A DNA stretch of 64,000 bases from Streptomyces sp. NBC_00190 (lineage in GTDB: Bacteria > Actinomycetota > Actinomycetes > Streptomycetales > Streptomycetaceae). Below the pieces are notes generated by a model, which saw only the letters and a program-made list of their open reading frames with translations, was not told the origin of the DNA and made no database searches. The stretch is taken from NCBI RefSeq assembly GCF_036203305.1, contig NZ_CP108131.1:5828001-5892000 (forward strand), written 5' to 3'. A program made the position numbers and the translations under genes. This document shows positions 45,363 through 53,968 of the stretch, piece by piece. Position 1 is the first letter of the stretch; each line of letters starts with the position of its first letter.

Positions 45363-46166
45363 ATGGCGTTTGGCAGTCGTCCCGCCGGCTCCGGTAAGCA
45401 CCGTGGTTCCAGCCGTCTGAGCCGCAAGACCGCCGGCTACGCCGGCATAGCCGCCCTCGCCACCACTGGTGTCGTCGGCTCCCTCGCCGCTCCGGCCTTC
45501 GCCGCGGACAACAGCGACCACCAGTCGCCCCAGGACAACGCTCTCGGCGCCGTGGTCGTCGCCGAGGACCTCCAGGACGACATCCAGGACCAGGCCGCGT
45601 CCCAGCACCGCGCTGCCGAGCACGCGGCCGCCCAGGCTCAGGCCGAGGCCGACGCCAAGCAGCGGGCCGCCGAGGCCAAGCGCTTCGCCGAGGCCAAGGC
45701 GAAGGCCGAGCGCGAAGCCGCCGAGCGCGCGGCCCGCGAGGAGGAGCGCAAGCGCCTCAACACCTTCGTCGCACCGGTCGACGGCTCGTACGTCAGCACG
45801 CAGTACAAGGCGGGCGGCGGCATGTGGTCCTCCGGCAGCCACACCGGCATCGACTTCCACGCCGCCTCCGGCACCACCGTCCACGCGGTCGGCGCGGGCG
45901 TCGTGGTCGAGGCCGGCTGGGGCGGCGCGTACGGCAACAACGTCGTCATCAAGCACAACGACGGTACGTACACCCAGTACGGGCACATGTCCTCGCTGAG
46001 CGTTTCCGTCGGCGAGCAGGTCACCCCCGGCCAGCAGATCGGCCTGTCGGGCTCCACCGGCAACTCCAGCGGCCCGCACCTGCACTTCGAGGCCCGCACC
46101 GGCTCGCAGTACGGCTCGGACATCGACCCGATCGCGTACCTGCGCTCGCACGACGTCAGCCTCTGA
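45363..46166 (+). CDS. Secreted M23 peptidoglycan endopeptidase
   Basis: 267 residues. Signal peptide residues 1-48 (TAGYAGIAALATTGVVGSLAAPAFA; cleavage near AFA-AD). Residues 75-130 form an Ala/Glu/Lys coiled coil. The M23 domain has His160 and Asp164 in SHTGIDFH, His208 in YGHMS and His239/His241 in PHLHFEAR, all four zinc-site and catalytic positions. It should cut cell-wall crosslinks during growth or germination. ATG follows GAAGGAAAGG. Expression is controlled by the c-di-AMP riboswitch in its leader. A 15-bp hairpin follows. Confidence 0.93.
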   Translation: MAFGSRPAGSGKHRGSSRLSRKTAGYAGIAALATTGVVGSLAAPAFAADNSDHQSPQDNALGAVVVAEDLQDDIQDQAASQHRAAEHAAAQAQAEADAKQRAAEAKRFAEAKAKAEREAAERAAREEERKRLNTFVAPVDGSYVSTQYKAGGGMWSSGSHTGIDFHAASGTTVHAVGAGVVVEAGWGGAYGNNVVIKHNDGTYTQYGHMSSLSVSVGEQVTPGQQIGLSGSTGNSSGPHLHFEARTGSQYGSDIDPIAYLRSHDVSL

Positions 46167-46186
46167 CGCGCACCGCACCGCTTCAC

Positions 46187-46219
46187 CGAAGGCCCCGGCT
46201 CCCCGAGCCGGGGCCTTCG
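46187..46219 (+). terminator. Hairpin after the M23 gene
   Basis: Perfect 15-bp arms CGAAGGCCCCGGCTC and complement around CCC, 21 bases after the stop. Confidence 0.8.
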
Positions 46220-46348
46220 CGCTGCTCCGGCGGGCAAATGTTTCGCATTTCCGAGCGCTCTCGGAAATTATCGTGTGTTGCAATAGAGTCGAGTTGCGCA
46301 CATGCGCGTCCAATGAGCGTGGCAGTCAGAAATAGCGGAGGTTCGGTC

Positions 46349-47026
46349 TTGCGTATTCCTGCGCACGCGGTATGCACGGCAATCCGCGACGACATCGTCT
46401 CCGGGGTCTTCGAACCTGGCGGCAGGCTGACCGAGGAAGTGCTGGCCCGCCGGTACGGAGTCTCGCGCGTCCCGGTCCGCGAGGCGCTGCGGACCCTGGA
46501 GTCCGAGGGGTTCGTGACCACGCGGCGCCACGCGGGCGCCTGTGTGGCCGAGCCGACCGAGCAGGAGGCCGCCGACCTCCTGGAGGTGCGGATGCTGCTG
46601 GAGCCCCTGGCGGCCGCCAGGGCGGCCCGGCGGCGCACCGAGGCCCACCTCAAGGTGCTGCGCGGGCTGGTCAGGCTGGGCCAGGAGCGGGCCAGGCGGG
46701 GCCAGGGCGAGGATCTGCGGTCCCTGGGCGGCTGGTTCCACGAGACGCTCGCGCAGGCCTCCGGGAGTCCCGGGCTGGTCGCCCTGCTCACGCAGATGCG
46801 GCACAAGGTGGCGTGGATGTACGTGGTGGAGGCGCCGGCCCGGCCGGTGGAGTCATGGGCGGAGCACGGGGCGATCGTGGACGCGGTGGCGCGCGGGGAC
46901 GCGGAGCGGGCCCGGGCGCTGACGGCGGTCCACGCCGACCGGGCGACGGCCGCGCACCGGCCGCGGCTCCGGCCGACGGTGAGCACTTCGCAACCTTCCG
47001 TAAACATGGCGAGCGGCCGGCATTAA
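46349..47026 (+). CDS. GntR-family regulator (FadR-like)
   Basis: 225 residues. A TTG at 46349 is preceded by GCGGAGG seven bases upstream and gives the natural N-terminus LRIPAHAVCTAIRDDIVSGV; an ATG at 46313 has no ribosome site. The winged helix is LTEEVLARRYGVSRVPVREALRTLESEGFV, and the FCD domain with WFHETLAQASGSP follows. It ends with a polar tail. Its ligand and targets are unknown; it stands alone, next to ptsH on the other strand. Confidence 0.85.
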   Translation: MRIPAHAVCTAIRDDIVSGVFEPGGRLTEEVLARRYGVSRVPVREALRTLESEGFVTTRRHAGACVAEPTEQEAADLLEVRMLLEPLAAARAARRRTEAHLKVLRGLVRLGQERARRGQGEDLRSLGGWFHETLAQASGSPGLVALLTQMRHKVAWMYVVEAPARPVESWAEHGAIVDAVARGDAERARALTAVHADRATAAHRPRLRPTVSTSQPSVNMASGRH

Positions 47027-47293
47027 CAGGGCCCGTATACAAAGGGACGTATCCGGGCGCCGCTGCCGGGATTTCCGGGGTGCGTGAATTTGTTGCGCGC
47101 CGAATTCCCGTGGAGTCGGATTCCCGCGCCGGCGCATTTCCGGGCTGCCGCATTTCCGGGCTGCCGCATTTTCGTGGCGCCGAATTCGCCGTGCCCGCAG
47201 CGCTGCCGTGTTTTCGCGTGCCGTATTCCGTGAAGCCGGGGGGAACCGGGTGAAGCCGGATGGAGCTGGGCGGAGCTGGGTGGACCCGCGAAC
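47027..47293. other. Repeat-bearing spacer between gntR and ptsH hairpin
   Basis: About 270 bases with no gene. Includes a 16-bp unit CGCATTTCCGGGCTGC repeated twice with a decayed third copy (47133-47180), GCGCCGAATTC twice nearby, and GGAGCTGGGCGGAGCTGGG. Looks like slippage products. Confidence 0.55.
47133..47180. repeat. 16-bp tandem repeat
   Basis: CGCATTTCCGGGCTGC at 47133-47148 and 47149-47164 is exact; 47165-47180 keeps CGCATTT and differs after that. Confidence 0.8.
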
Positions 47294-47336
47294 GCCGGAG
47301 CCGCGGCCCCGGGGTGGTGGGGGCCGCGGCTCCGGC
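47294..47336 (-). terminator. Hairpin after ptsH
   Basis: Perfect 17-bp arms (GCCGGAGCCGCGGCCCC and complement) around a nine-base loop, 30 bases beyond the ptsH stop on the minus strand. Confidence 0.8.
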
Positions 47337-47366
47337 GGGTGTACCGCGTGGGTCGAACCCGAAGGG

Positions 47367-47648
47367 TCAGACGGTCTCGGGGAGCTCCTCGAGACCCTCG
47401 GCGACCAGCTTCGCGAGGCGGTCCAGTGCGACCTCCGCGCCGTCGGCCTCGGAGGCGAGGACGATCTCCTCGCCGCCCTGGGCGCCCAGGCCCAGAACCG
47501 CCAGCATGGAAGCGGCGTTGACGGGGTCGCCGCCGGCCTTGGCGATGGTCACCGGGACGCCGGAAGCGGTCGTCGCGCGGACGAAGATCGAGGCGGGACG
47601 AGCGTGCAGGCCCTCGGCCCAGCCGACGTTGACGCGGCGCTCTGCCAT
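47367..47648 (-). CDS. ptsH: Phosphocarrier protein HPr
   Basis: 93 residues. His15 in GLHARPAS is the phosphoryl acceptor from enzyme I. The regulatory Ser segment is NAASMLAVLGLGA, with Ser47. It transfers phosphate to sugar permeases. In S. coelicolor HPr is encoded in this same neighbourhood, next to a GntR gene and the PatA-like gene. Starts at ATG; upstream ribosome site reads GAAGGGCATC. Confidence 0.95.
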   Translation of the reverse strand: MAERRVNVGWAEGLHARPASIFVRATTASGVPVTIAKAGGDPVNAASMLAVLGLGAQGGEEIVLASEADGAEVALDRLAKLVAEGLEELPETV

Positions 47649-47832
47649 GGTGATGCCCTTCAGGTTCTTACGGTTGTCTAGACCAGTCTCTCACGACGCC
47701 CGGAATGCTCCGACCGGCCTTCGGCTCGGATCTCCCGCCGTTCGGCCTCCCCCAGCTTGCACCGTTTTGCCCCAGCCTGCCTAATGCGCCGCGCGAGCGC
47801 TGCCGGGCCGTTCCCGGCCGTAAGGTAGGCCC

Positions 47833-50628
47833 ATGACCACCGAGTCGGACCCCTCGTACCCGGCCCACTGGGAAGCGGACGTCGTCCTGCGTGACGGCGG
47901 CACCGCCCGGATCAGGCCCATCACCACCGCGGACGCGGGCCGGCTGGTCAGCTTCTACGAGCAGGTCTCCGACGAGTCGAAGTACTACCGCTTCTTCGCT
48001 CCCTACCCCCGCCTCTCCGACCGCGACGTGCACCGGTTCACGCATCACGACTACGTGGACCGGGTCGGCCTCGCGGCGACCATCGGCGGGGAGTTCATCG
48101 GCACCGTCCGCTACGACCGCATCGGCTCCGACGGCCGGCCCGCCACCGCCCCCGCCGACGAGGCCGAGGTCGCCTTCCTCGTCCAGGACGCCCACCAGGG
48201 CCGCGGAGTGGCCTCCGCGCTGCTCGAACACATCGGCGCGGTGGCCCGCGAGCGCGGCATCCGCCGGTTCGCCGCCGAGGTGCTGCCCGCCAACAGCAAG
48301 ATGATCAAGGTGTTCACGGACGTCGGCTACCAGCAGAAGCGCAGCTTCGAGGACGGTTCCGTCCACCTCACCCTCGACCTCGAACCCACCGCCGAGTCCC
48401 TCGCCGTGCAGCGCGCCCGCGAACAGCGCGCCGAGGCCCGCTCGGTGCAGCGGCTGCTGGCCCCCGGCTCGGTCGCGGTGATCGGAGTCAGCCGCTCCGG
48501 CGCGGGCGTGGGCGCCGCCGCGCTGCGCAACCTGCGCGACAGCGGCTTCCACGGCCACCTCTACGCCGTCAACGAGGAGGTCGCCCTCGACCTGCTCGAC
48601 GGCGTGCGGGCCTACCGCACGATCGACGCCATCGGCGCCCCCGTCGACCTCGCGGTGATCGCGGTTCCGGCGGACCGGGTGCCCGAGGCCGTGGCGGCCT
48701 GCGGCGAACACGGGGTACAGGGGCTCGTGGTGCTGTCCGCCGGATACGGGGAGAGCGGCCCGGCCGGACTCGCCCGCCAGCGCGAACTGGTGCGCCAGGT
48801 GCGCTCGTACGGGATGCGGCTCATCGGTCCGAACGCCTACGGGGTGATCAACACCGCGCCCGAGGTGGAGCTCAACGCCTCGCTGACGCCCGCGCCGATG
48901 CCGATGCGGGGCCGGATCGGCCTGTTCACGCAGTCGGGGGCGATCGGGATCGCACTGCTCTCCGCCCTGCTCCGGCGCGGCGAGGGCCTGTCCTCCTTCG
49001 TCTCCGCGGGGAACCGGGCGGACGTTTCCGGCAACGACATCCTTCAGTACTGGTACGACGACGAGGCGACCGACGTCGCCCTGATGTACCTGGAAACCCT
49101 CGGCAACCCGCGGAAGTTCACCCGCCTCGCCCGCCGGACCGCAGCCGAGAAGCCGGTGGTCGTCGCCAGGGGCGGCCGCCACACCCCGGCGGGGCACGTG
49201 GTCCCGGGCACCCGGCTGCCCGACGCCACCGTCTCCGACCTGCTGCGGCAGGCGGGCGTGATCCGGGTCGACACGGTGACGGAGCTGGTGGACGTCGGCC
49301 TCCTGCTGGCCGCGCAGCCGCTGCCCGCCGGGCCCCGGATCGCGATCCTCGGCAACTCCGAGTCCCTCGGGGTCCTCACGTACGACGCCTGCCTGGCCCA
49401 GGGGCTGCGGCCGCTGCCGCCGCTCGACCTGACGACGGCTGCCTCGCCCGAGGACTTCCGCGCGGCGCTGGTCTCGGCGCTGGCCTCCGACGACTGCGAC
49501 GCGGTGGTGGTCACCGCCATCCCCTGGGTGAGCGAGCACGCGCTCGCCGACGACCTGGCCGATTCCCTGCGCGAGGCCGTGGCCGAGGTGCCGGGCAAGC
49601 CCGTGGCCGTGGTGCACGTGGAGCTCGGCGAACTGGTGGACGCGCTGTCCGCCACGCGGGGCCCCGCACCCGCCGCGCCCCTGCCCGAACCGGGGCTCCG
49701 CCCCCGGCCCGGCGCCGGGCCCAGCGCCGGGGCCGTCGGCGGGGCCGGCACCGCGGGGGACCGGATCCCCAGCTATCCCGCCGCCGAGCGGGCCGTACGC
49801 GCCATCGCCGAAGCCGTCCGGTACGGACAGTGGCGGCGGGCCAGCGCCGAGGCCGGCCACGTCCCCGAGTACGAGGACATCGACGAGCCCGGCGCCGCCG
49901 CCCAGCTGGCCCGGCTGCTGGCCGACGTCGACGGCGGAGCCGTGCTCACCCTGGCCGAGTGGGACGCCCGCGAGCTCCTCGGGCGGTACGGGATCCGCGT
50001 CATCCACGCCCTGCCGGCGCCCAGCCCCGACGCGGCCGTCCGGGCCGCCGGGGTACTCGGATACCCGGTCGCCCTCAAGACCACCGCCCCGCACCTGCGC
50101 CACCGCGCCGACCTGGGCGGCGTACGGCTCGACCTCAGGAACGAGGCCGAGCTGAGGCTCTCGTACGAGGACCTCACCGGCCTGCTGGGCAAGCCCTCGG
50201 AGCTCCAGCCGGTGGTCCAGGCGATGGTGCCCCGCGGGGTCGACACGGTCGTCCGTTCCGTCATCGACCCGGCCGCGGGCGCCGTCCTCTCCTTCGGGCT
50301 CGCCGGCGTCGCCTCCGAGCTGCTCGGGGACACCGCCCACCGCCTGGTCCCGGCCACCGACCGGGACGCCGCCGGGCTGATCCGGTCCATCCGGACCGCA
50401 CCCCTCCTGTTCGGCTGGCGGGGCAGCGCCGCCGTCGACACCCCCGCCCTGGAGGAGCTGCTCCTGCGCCTGTCCCGCCTCGTGGACGACCACCCCGAGG
50501 TGATCGACGTCTCCCTGGAGCCCGTGGTCGTCGCCACCGAGGGACTGTCCGTACTCAGCGCCACCGTCCGCGTCGCGCACCCGCCCGCCCGCGGCGACCT
50601 CGGACCGCGGACCCTCCCCAGTTACTGA
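47833..50628 (+). CDS. patA: PatA-type protein acetyltransferase: N-terminal GNAT plus inactive acyl-CoA synthetase module
   Basis: 931 residues. The GNAT domain comes first (about 1-180: ARIRPITTADAGRLVSFYEQV, VAFLVQDAHQGRGVASALLEH with the acetyl-CoA loop). Next a CoA-binding/ligase module (about 190-640: SVAVIGVSRSGAGVG, IGPNAYGVINT, GRIGLFTQSGAIGI), then an ATP-grasp (about 710-925). The usual catalytic His segment (SHTG) of ADP-forming synthetases reads GHVVPGTRL, so the module is probably a regulatory sensor. This order, GNAT first, matches S. lividans PatA, which acetylates and inactivates acetoacetyl-CoA and acetyl-CoA synthetases. ATG with a weak ribosome site. Confidence 0.88.
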   Translation: MTTESDPSYPAHWEADVVLRDGGTARIRPITTADAGRLVSFYEQVSDESKYYRFFAPYPRLSDRDVHRFTHHDYVDRVGLAATIGGEFIGTVRYDRIGSDGRPATAPADEAEVAFLVQDAHQGRGVASALLEHIGAVARERGIRRFAAEVLPANSKMIKVFTDVGYQQKRSFEDGSVHLTLDLEPTAESLAVQRAREQRAEARSVQRLLAPGSVAVIGVSRSGAGVGAAALRNLRDSGFHGHLYAVNEEVALDLLDGVRAYRTIDAIGAPVDLAVIAVPADRVPEAVAACGEHGVQGLVVLSAGYGESGPAGLARQRELVRQVRSYGMRLIGPNAYGVINTAPEVELNASLTPAPMPMRGRIGLFTQSGAIGIALLSALLRRGEGLSSFVSAGNRADVSGNDILQYWYDDEATDVALMYLETLGNPRKFTRLARRTAAEKPVVVARGGRHTPAGHVVPGTRLPDATVSDLLRQAGVIRVDTVTELVDVGLLLAAQPLPAGPRIAILGNSESLGVLTYDACLAQGLRPLPPLDLTTAASPEDFRAALVSALASDDCDAVVVTAIPWVSEHALADDLADSLREAVAEVPGKPVAVVHVELGELVDALSATRGPAPAAPLPEPGLRPRPGAGPSAGAVGGAGTAGDRIPSYPAAERAVRAIAEAVRYGQWRRASAEAGHVPEYEDIDEPGAAAQLARLLADVDGGAVLTLAEWDARELLGRYGIRVIHALPAPSPDAAVRAAGVLGYPVALKTTAPHLRHRADLGGVRLDLRNEAELRLSYEDLTGLLGKPSELQPVVQAMVPRGVDTVVRSVIDPAAGAVLSFGLAGVASELLGDTAHRLVPATDRDAAGLIRSIRTAPLLFGWRGSAAVDTPALEELLLRLSRLVDDHPEVIDVSLEPVVVATEGLSVLSATVRVAHPPARGDLGPRTLPSY

Positions 50629-50678
50629 GCGCGTACGGAGAGGCCGGGGCGCCCCGTGCGGGCCTTAGGATGGACCTC

Positions 50679-51281
50679 ATGGCGAAATCCGGTACGACGA
50701 CCCAGGGGCTGCGCACGGCGATCGAGCGCAGCGGCTACTACCCGGCCCTCGTGGCCGAGGCCGTGGAGGCCGCGGTGGGCGGCGAGCCGATTTCGTCGTA
50801 CCTGGTCCACCAGGAGACGACCTTCGACTCCAACGAGGTGCGCCGCCACGTCACCGTGCTGGTCCTGACCGGAAACCGCTTCATCGTCAGCCACACCGAC
50901 GAGCAGGCCGCCGACGCCGGGTCCCCGTCCCCGTACGCGACCACCTCCACCGAGTCGGTCAAGCTCTCCAGCATCTCCTCCGTGGTCCTCAGCCGCGTCG
51001 TCGCGAACCCGGAGTCCTACACCCCCGGCACCCTGCCCCGCGAGGTCGTCCTGACCATCGGCTGGGGCGCGGTCTCCCGGATCGACCTGGAGCCGGCCGC
51101 CTGCGGCGACCCGAACTGCGACTCCGACCACGGCTACACCGGCAACTCCACCGCCGACGACCTCAGCCTGCGGGTCAGCGAGGCGGGCGACGGCCCGGAG
51201 GCGGTGCGCCAGACCCTGGTCTTCGCGCAGGCGCTCAGCGAGGCAACGGCGGCCACCTCCACGTCCACCTCCGCCCGCTGA
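50679..51281 (+). CDS. DUF5998 family protein
   Basis: 200 residues from the ATG after TTAGGATGGACC; MDLMAK nine bases earlier is possible. A conserved core MAKSGTTTQGLRTAIERSGYYP and RHVTVLVLTGNRFIVSHTDEQ identifies an actinobacterial family of unknown function. ACGDPNCDSDHGY near residue 150 could bind metal. Ser/Thr-rich end. The next gene starts in its TGA (TGATG), so they are coupled. Confidence 0.82.
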   Translation: MAKSGTTTQGLRTAIERSGYYPALVAEAVEAAVGGEPISSYLVHQETTFDSNEVRRHVTVLVLTGNRFIVSHTDEQAADAGSPSPYATTSTESVKLSSISSVVLSRVVANPESYTPGTLPREVVLTIGWGAVSRIDLEPAACGDPNCDSDHGYTGNSTADDLSLRVSEAGDGPEAVRQTLVFAQALSEATAATSTSTSAR

Positions 51282-52486
51282 TGGCGTACCCCGCCGCGCA
51301 GAACTGGGCGGACGAGCCGGAGCTGCTGGATCTCGCGGCCGCCCCCGTCCCCGAGTACGGCGCCGGCTCGCTCGCCGACCTGCTGCCCACCCTCGTGGCC
51401 GGCCAGGGCGTCCCCGGTTTCACCGCCTCCATCGCGGAGCTGACCCCGGCCGACCGGAACTGCGTCTTCCTGGTCGACGGCATGGGCTGGGAGCAGATCA
51501 AGGCCCACCCGGACGAGGCTCCGTACCTCACCTCCCTGCTCGCGGGCTCGCGCGGCGGCACCGGCCGCCCGATCACCGCGGGCTTCCCGGCGACCACCGC
51601 CACCTCGCTGGCCTCGGTGGGCACCGGCCTGCCGCCCGCCCGCCACGGCCTGCCCGGCTACGCCGTGCGCAACCCGGCCACCGGCGAGCTGATGAACCAG
51701 CTCCGCTGGCAGCCGTGGACCGCGCCCAAGCCCTGGCAGCCGTACCCGACCGTCTTCCAGCTGGCCGACAAGGCCGGGGTGCACACCGCCCAGGTGTCCT
51801 CGCCCGCGTTCCAGACCACCCCGCTCACCAAGATCGCGCTGTCCGGCGGCACCTTCCACGGCCGGATGACCGGCGAGGACCGGATGGACCTCGCGGCGAT
51901 CCAGCTCGCGGCCGGCGACCGCTCGCTCGTGTACACGTACTTCAGCGAGCTCGACGGGGCCGGCCACCGCCACGGCGTGGACTCCGACGCCTGGCGCGGC
52001 CAGCTGATGCTGGTCGACCGGCTCGTGCAGCGCCTCGCCGAGCAACTGCCGCCGCGTACCGCCCTGTACGTGACCGCGGACCACGGCATGGTCGACGTCC
52101 CCTTCGACGAGGACTCCCGGATCGACTTCGACGAGGACTGGGAGCTGGGCGCGGGCGTGGCCCTGCTCGGCGGCGAGGGCCGGGCCCGGCACGTGTACGC
52201 CGTGCCGGGGGCCGGGGCCGACGTGCTGACCGTGTGGCGCGAGGTGCTCGGCGACCGGTTCTGGGTCGCGAGCCGTGAAGAGGCCCTGGAACTGGGCTGG
52301 TTCGGGCCGCCGGGGGAGTGCGACGAGCGCGTGCTCGGCCGGATCGGCGACGTCGTGGCCGCCGCCCAGGCGGATGTCGCGATCACCGCCTCGCGCAACG
52401 AGCCCAACGAGTCCGCCCTCGTCGGAATGCACGGCTCCATGACCGCGGCCGAGCAGCTCGTCCCGCTGCTCGAAATCCGCACCTGA
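51281..52486 (+). CDS. Alkaline-phosphatase-superfamily nucleotide pyrophosphatase/phosphodiesterase
   Basis: 401 residues. VFLVDGMGWEQI supplies the first metal Asp; nucleophile Thr in FPATTATSLASVGTG; YFSELDGAGHRHGVDS and YVTADHGMVDV give the second set of metal ligands. This is the NPP type, which cleaves phosphodiesters of nucleotides or lipids. No signal peptide is visible, so it may be cytoplasmic. Starts within the DUF5998 stop. The thymidine kinase gene follows after 58 bases. Confidence 0.9.
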   Translation: MAYPAAQNWADEPELLDLAAAPVPEYGAGSLADLLPTLVAGQGVPGFTASIAELTPADRNCVFLVDGMGWEQIKAHPDEAPYLTSLLAGSRGGTGRPITAGFPATTATSLASVGTGLPPARHGLPGYAVRNPATGELMNQLRWQPWTAPKPWQPYPTVFQLADKAGVHTAQVSSPAFQTTPLTKIALSGGTFHGRMTGEDRMDLAAIQLAAGDRSLVYTYFSELDGAGHRHGVDSDAWRGQLMLVDRLVQRLAEQLPPRTALYVTADHGMVDVPFDEDSRIDFDEDWELGAGVALLGGEGRARHVYAVPGAGADVLTVWREVLGDRFWVASREEALELGWFGPPGECDERVLGRIGDVVAAAQADVAITASRNEPNESALVGMHGSMTAAEQLVPLLEIRT

Positions 52487-52544
52487 CCGACGCTCCTCCC
52501 TGCCTCCCCCTCCTGCCCACGACCGGAAAGGTCCCGTACTTCCC

Positions 52545-53195
52545 ATGCCCGAGCTGGTGTTCTTCTCCGGAACGATGGACTGCGGAAAGAGCACTCTGGC
52601 GCTCCAGATCGCCCACAACCGTGACGCGCGGGGGCTCCAGGGCGTGATCTTCACCCGTGACGACCGGGCGGGCGAGGGCAAGCTGTCCTCGCGGCTCGGC
52701 CTGGTGACGGAGGCGGTCGAGGCGCCGGAGGGAATGGACCTGTACGCGTACCTGGTCGCCCAGCTCTCCAAGGGCGGCAAGGCGGACTACGTGATCGTGG
52801 ACGAGGCGCAGTTCCTGGCGCCCGAGCAGATCGACCAGCTCGCCCGGATCGTCGACGACCTCGACATGGACGTCTTCGCCTTCGGCATCACCACGGACTT
52901 CCGCACCAAGCTCTTCCCCGGCTCGCAGCGGCTGATCGAGCTGGCGGACCGCCTCGAGCAGCTCCAGGTCGAGGCCCTGTGCTGGTGCGGCGCCCGCGCC
53001 ACGCACAACGCCCGTACGGTGGGCGGGGAGATGGTCGTCGAGGGCGCGCAGGTCGTGGTCGGCGACGTGAACCGCCCGGCGGAGGAGATCGGCTACGAGG
53101 TCCTGTGCCGCCGCCACCACCGCCGCCGCATGACCTCGGCCGCGGCCCAGGCGGGCGCCCTCTCCCCGGACGTCCTCCCGGTCAACCACGCCTGA
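52545..53195 (+). CDS. tdk: Thymidine kinase
   Basis: 216 residues. Type II TK: Walker A SGTMDCGKST (residues 7-16), VIVDEAQFL with the catalytic Glu near 87, zinc Cys pair CWCGAR and CRRHH near the end. Phosphorylates thymidine for salvage. The last 15 codons and the stop are duplicated exactly at 55473-55527. A strong hairpin follows this copy. Confidence 0.95.
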   Translation: MPELVFFSGTMDCGKSTLALQIAHNRDARGLQGVIFTRDDRAGEGKLSSRLGLVTEAVEAPEGMDLYAYLVAQLSKGGKADYVIVDEAQFLAPEQIDQLARIVDDLDMDVFAFGITTDFRTKLFPGSQRLIELADRLEQLQVEALCWCGARATHNARTVGGEMVVEGAQVVVGDVNRPAEEIGYEVLCRRHHRRRMTSAAAQAGALSPDVLPVNHA

Positions 53196-53196
53196 C
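53142..53196 (+). repeat. 55-bp direct repeat, copy 1 (3' end of tdk)
   Basis: Starts GCGGCCCAGGCGGGCGCC, ends AACCACGCCTGAC; identical to 55473-55527. Covers the last tdk codons (from AQAGALSP), its stop and one further base. Confidence 0.97.
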
Positions 53197-53262
53197 GGGT
53201 CCCGGATGCCGCGCCTGCGGAACGGTGAGGTCGTGGACACCGCAGGTACCGGGCTTCGGATC

Positions 53263-53295
53263 CGCCCTCCTGGAGCCGGTCGCTCCAGGAGGGCG
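53263..53295 (+). terminator. Hairpin after tdk
   Basis: Perfect 14-bp arms CGCCCTCCTGGAGC and complement around CGGTC. Confidence 0.75.
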
Positions 53296-53523
53296 ACGGG
53301 GCGGGATCAGCTGCGTTCCGACAGGGCGTTCGTGTCGTGCCTCTGGGCTGCCCCCTACTTCAATTTGATGATCGCCGATGTGTAGGTGCAGGGCCGCTCC
53401 GTATACGTAGAACACCACCAGTAGGTCACCCAGCCTGCCGTAGTGCCCAGTTGGGCTCGGCGCGCACTGTGGTGCGGGTCGGTATCCGCCGTGGACGTCC
53501 AGTGATCCTGTGGCTGGTTCGAA
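53296..53523. other. Gap of unclear content after tdk
   Basis: About 230 bases, AT-richer than most of the window (for example CTACTTCAATTTGATGATCG). On the minus strand a short frame ends TYTERPCTYTSAIIKLK and reads like the tail of a gene, but no start with a ribosome site was found. Possibly a decayed gene. Confidence 0.4.
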
Positions 53524-53709
53524 TCAGGCGCTCTGGTCCGTGCGCGCCAGGACGAGCGCCGCCCCCACCTGAGCCATCGCCTCCCGCCATGCATCCACGT
53601 ACGGGGACGGCTGGTCGCCGTCGTAGACGGACCGGTGGCCTTCGCGCGCCAGCAGTGGTGAACCCCGGGCCGCTGGGTGGGCCGTACACTCGGCCCATGG
53701 GTCGCACAC
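53524..53709 (-). CDS. Small hypothetical protein
   Basis: 61 residues, GTG start with CGAGGAAC just upstream. Sequence opens MCDPWAECTAHPAARGS and has a helical end (DAWREAMAQVGAALVLART). Codon third positions are G/C-rich as in real genes. No family recognised; the frame is short, so it could be spurious. It lies within the segment flanked by the 55-bp repeats. Confidence 0.35.
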   Translation of the reverse strand: MCDPWAECTAHPAARGSPLLAREGHRSVYDGDQPSPYVDAWREAMAQVGAALVLARTDQSA

Positions 53710-53968
53710 GTTCCTCGAGGCAGTGCCTGCAGCAGGCCGCCTCCGGTATGCGCCCGGCCGCCGGGGTTCCGACCGTCGTCGACCCGGCCGGCGCGGCCCT
53801 CGCCGTACCGTCCAAGACGCGCCGTACGGCCCTGCACGGCCACGGCTAGCGCTTCGCGCCTCCGGCCCCTCTGCTCCACATCACCACAGCAGCTTCCCGG
53901 CATGCCGCCGGCGCTGCCGCCTGGCTACGGCCGCACGCCCGGGCCCGAGCCCCCTCGAAGGGATCATT

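Noticed and set aside
53355..53903. 182-codon minus-strand frame after tdk
   Set aside because: Composition is noisy and it overlaps the better 61-codon candidate; only its last 20 residues look gene-like.
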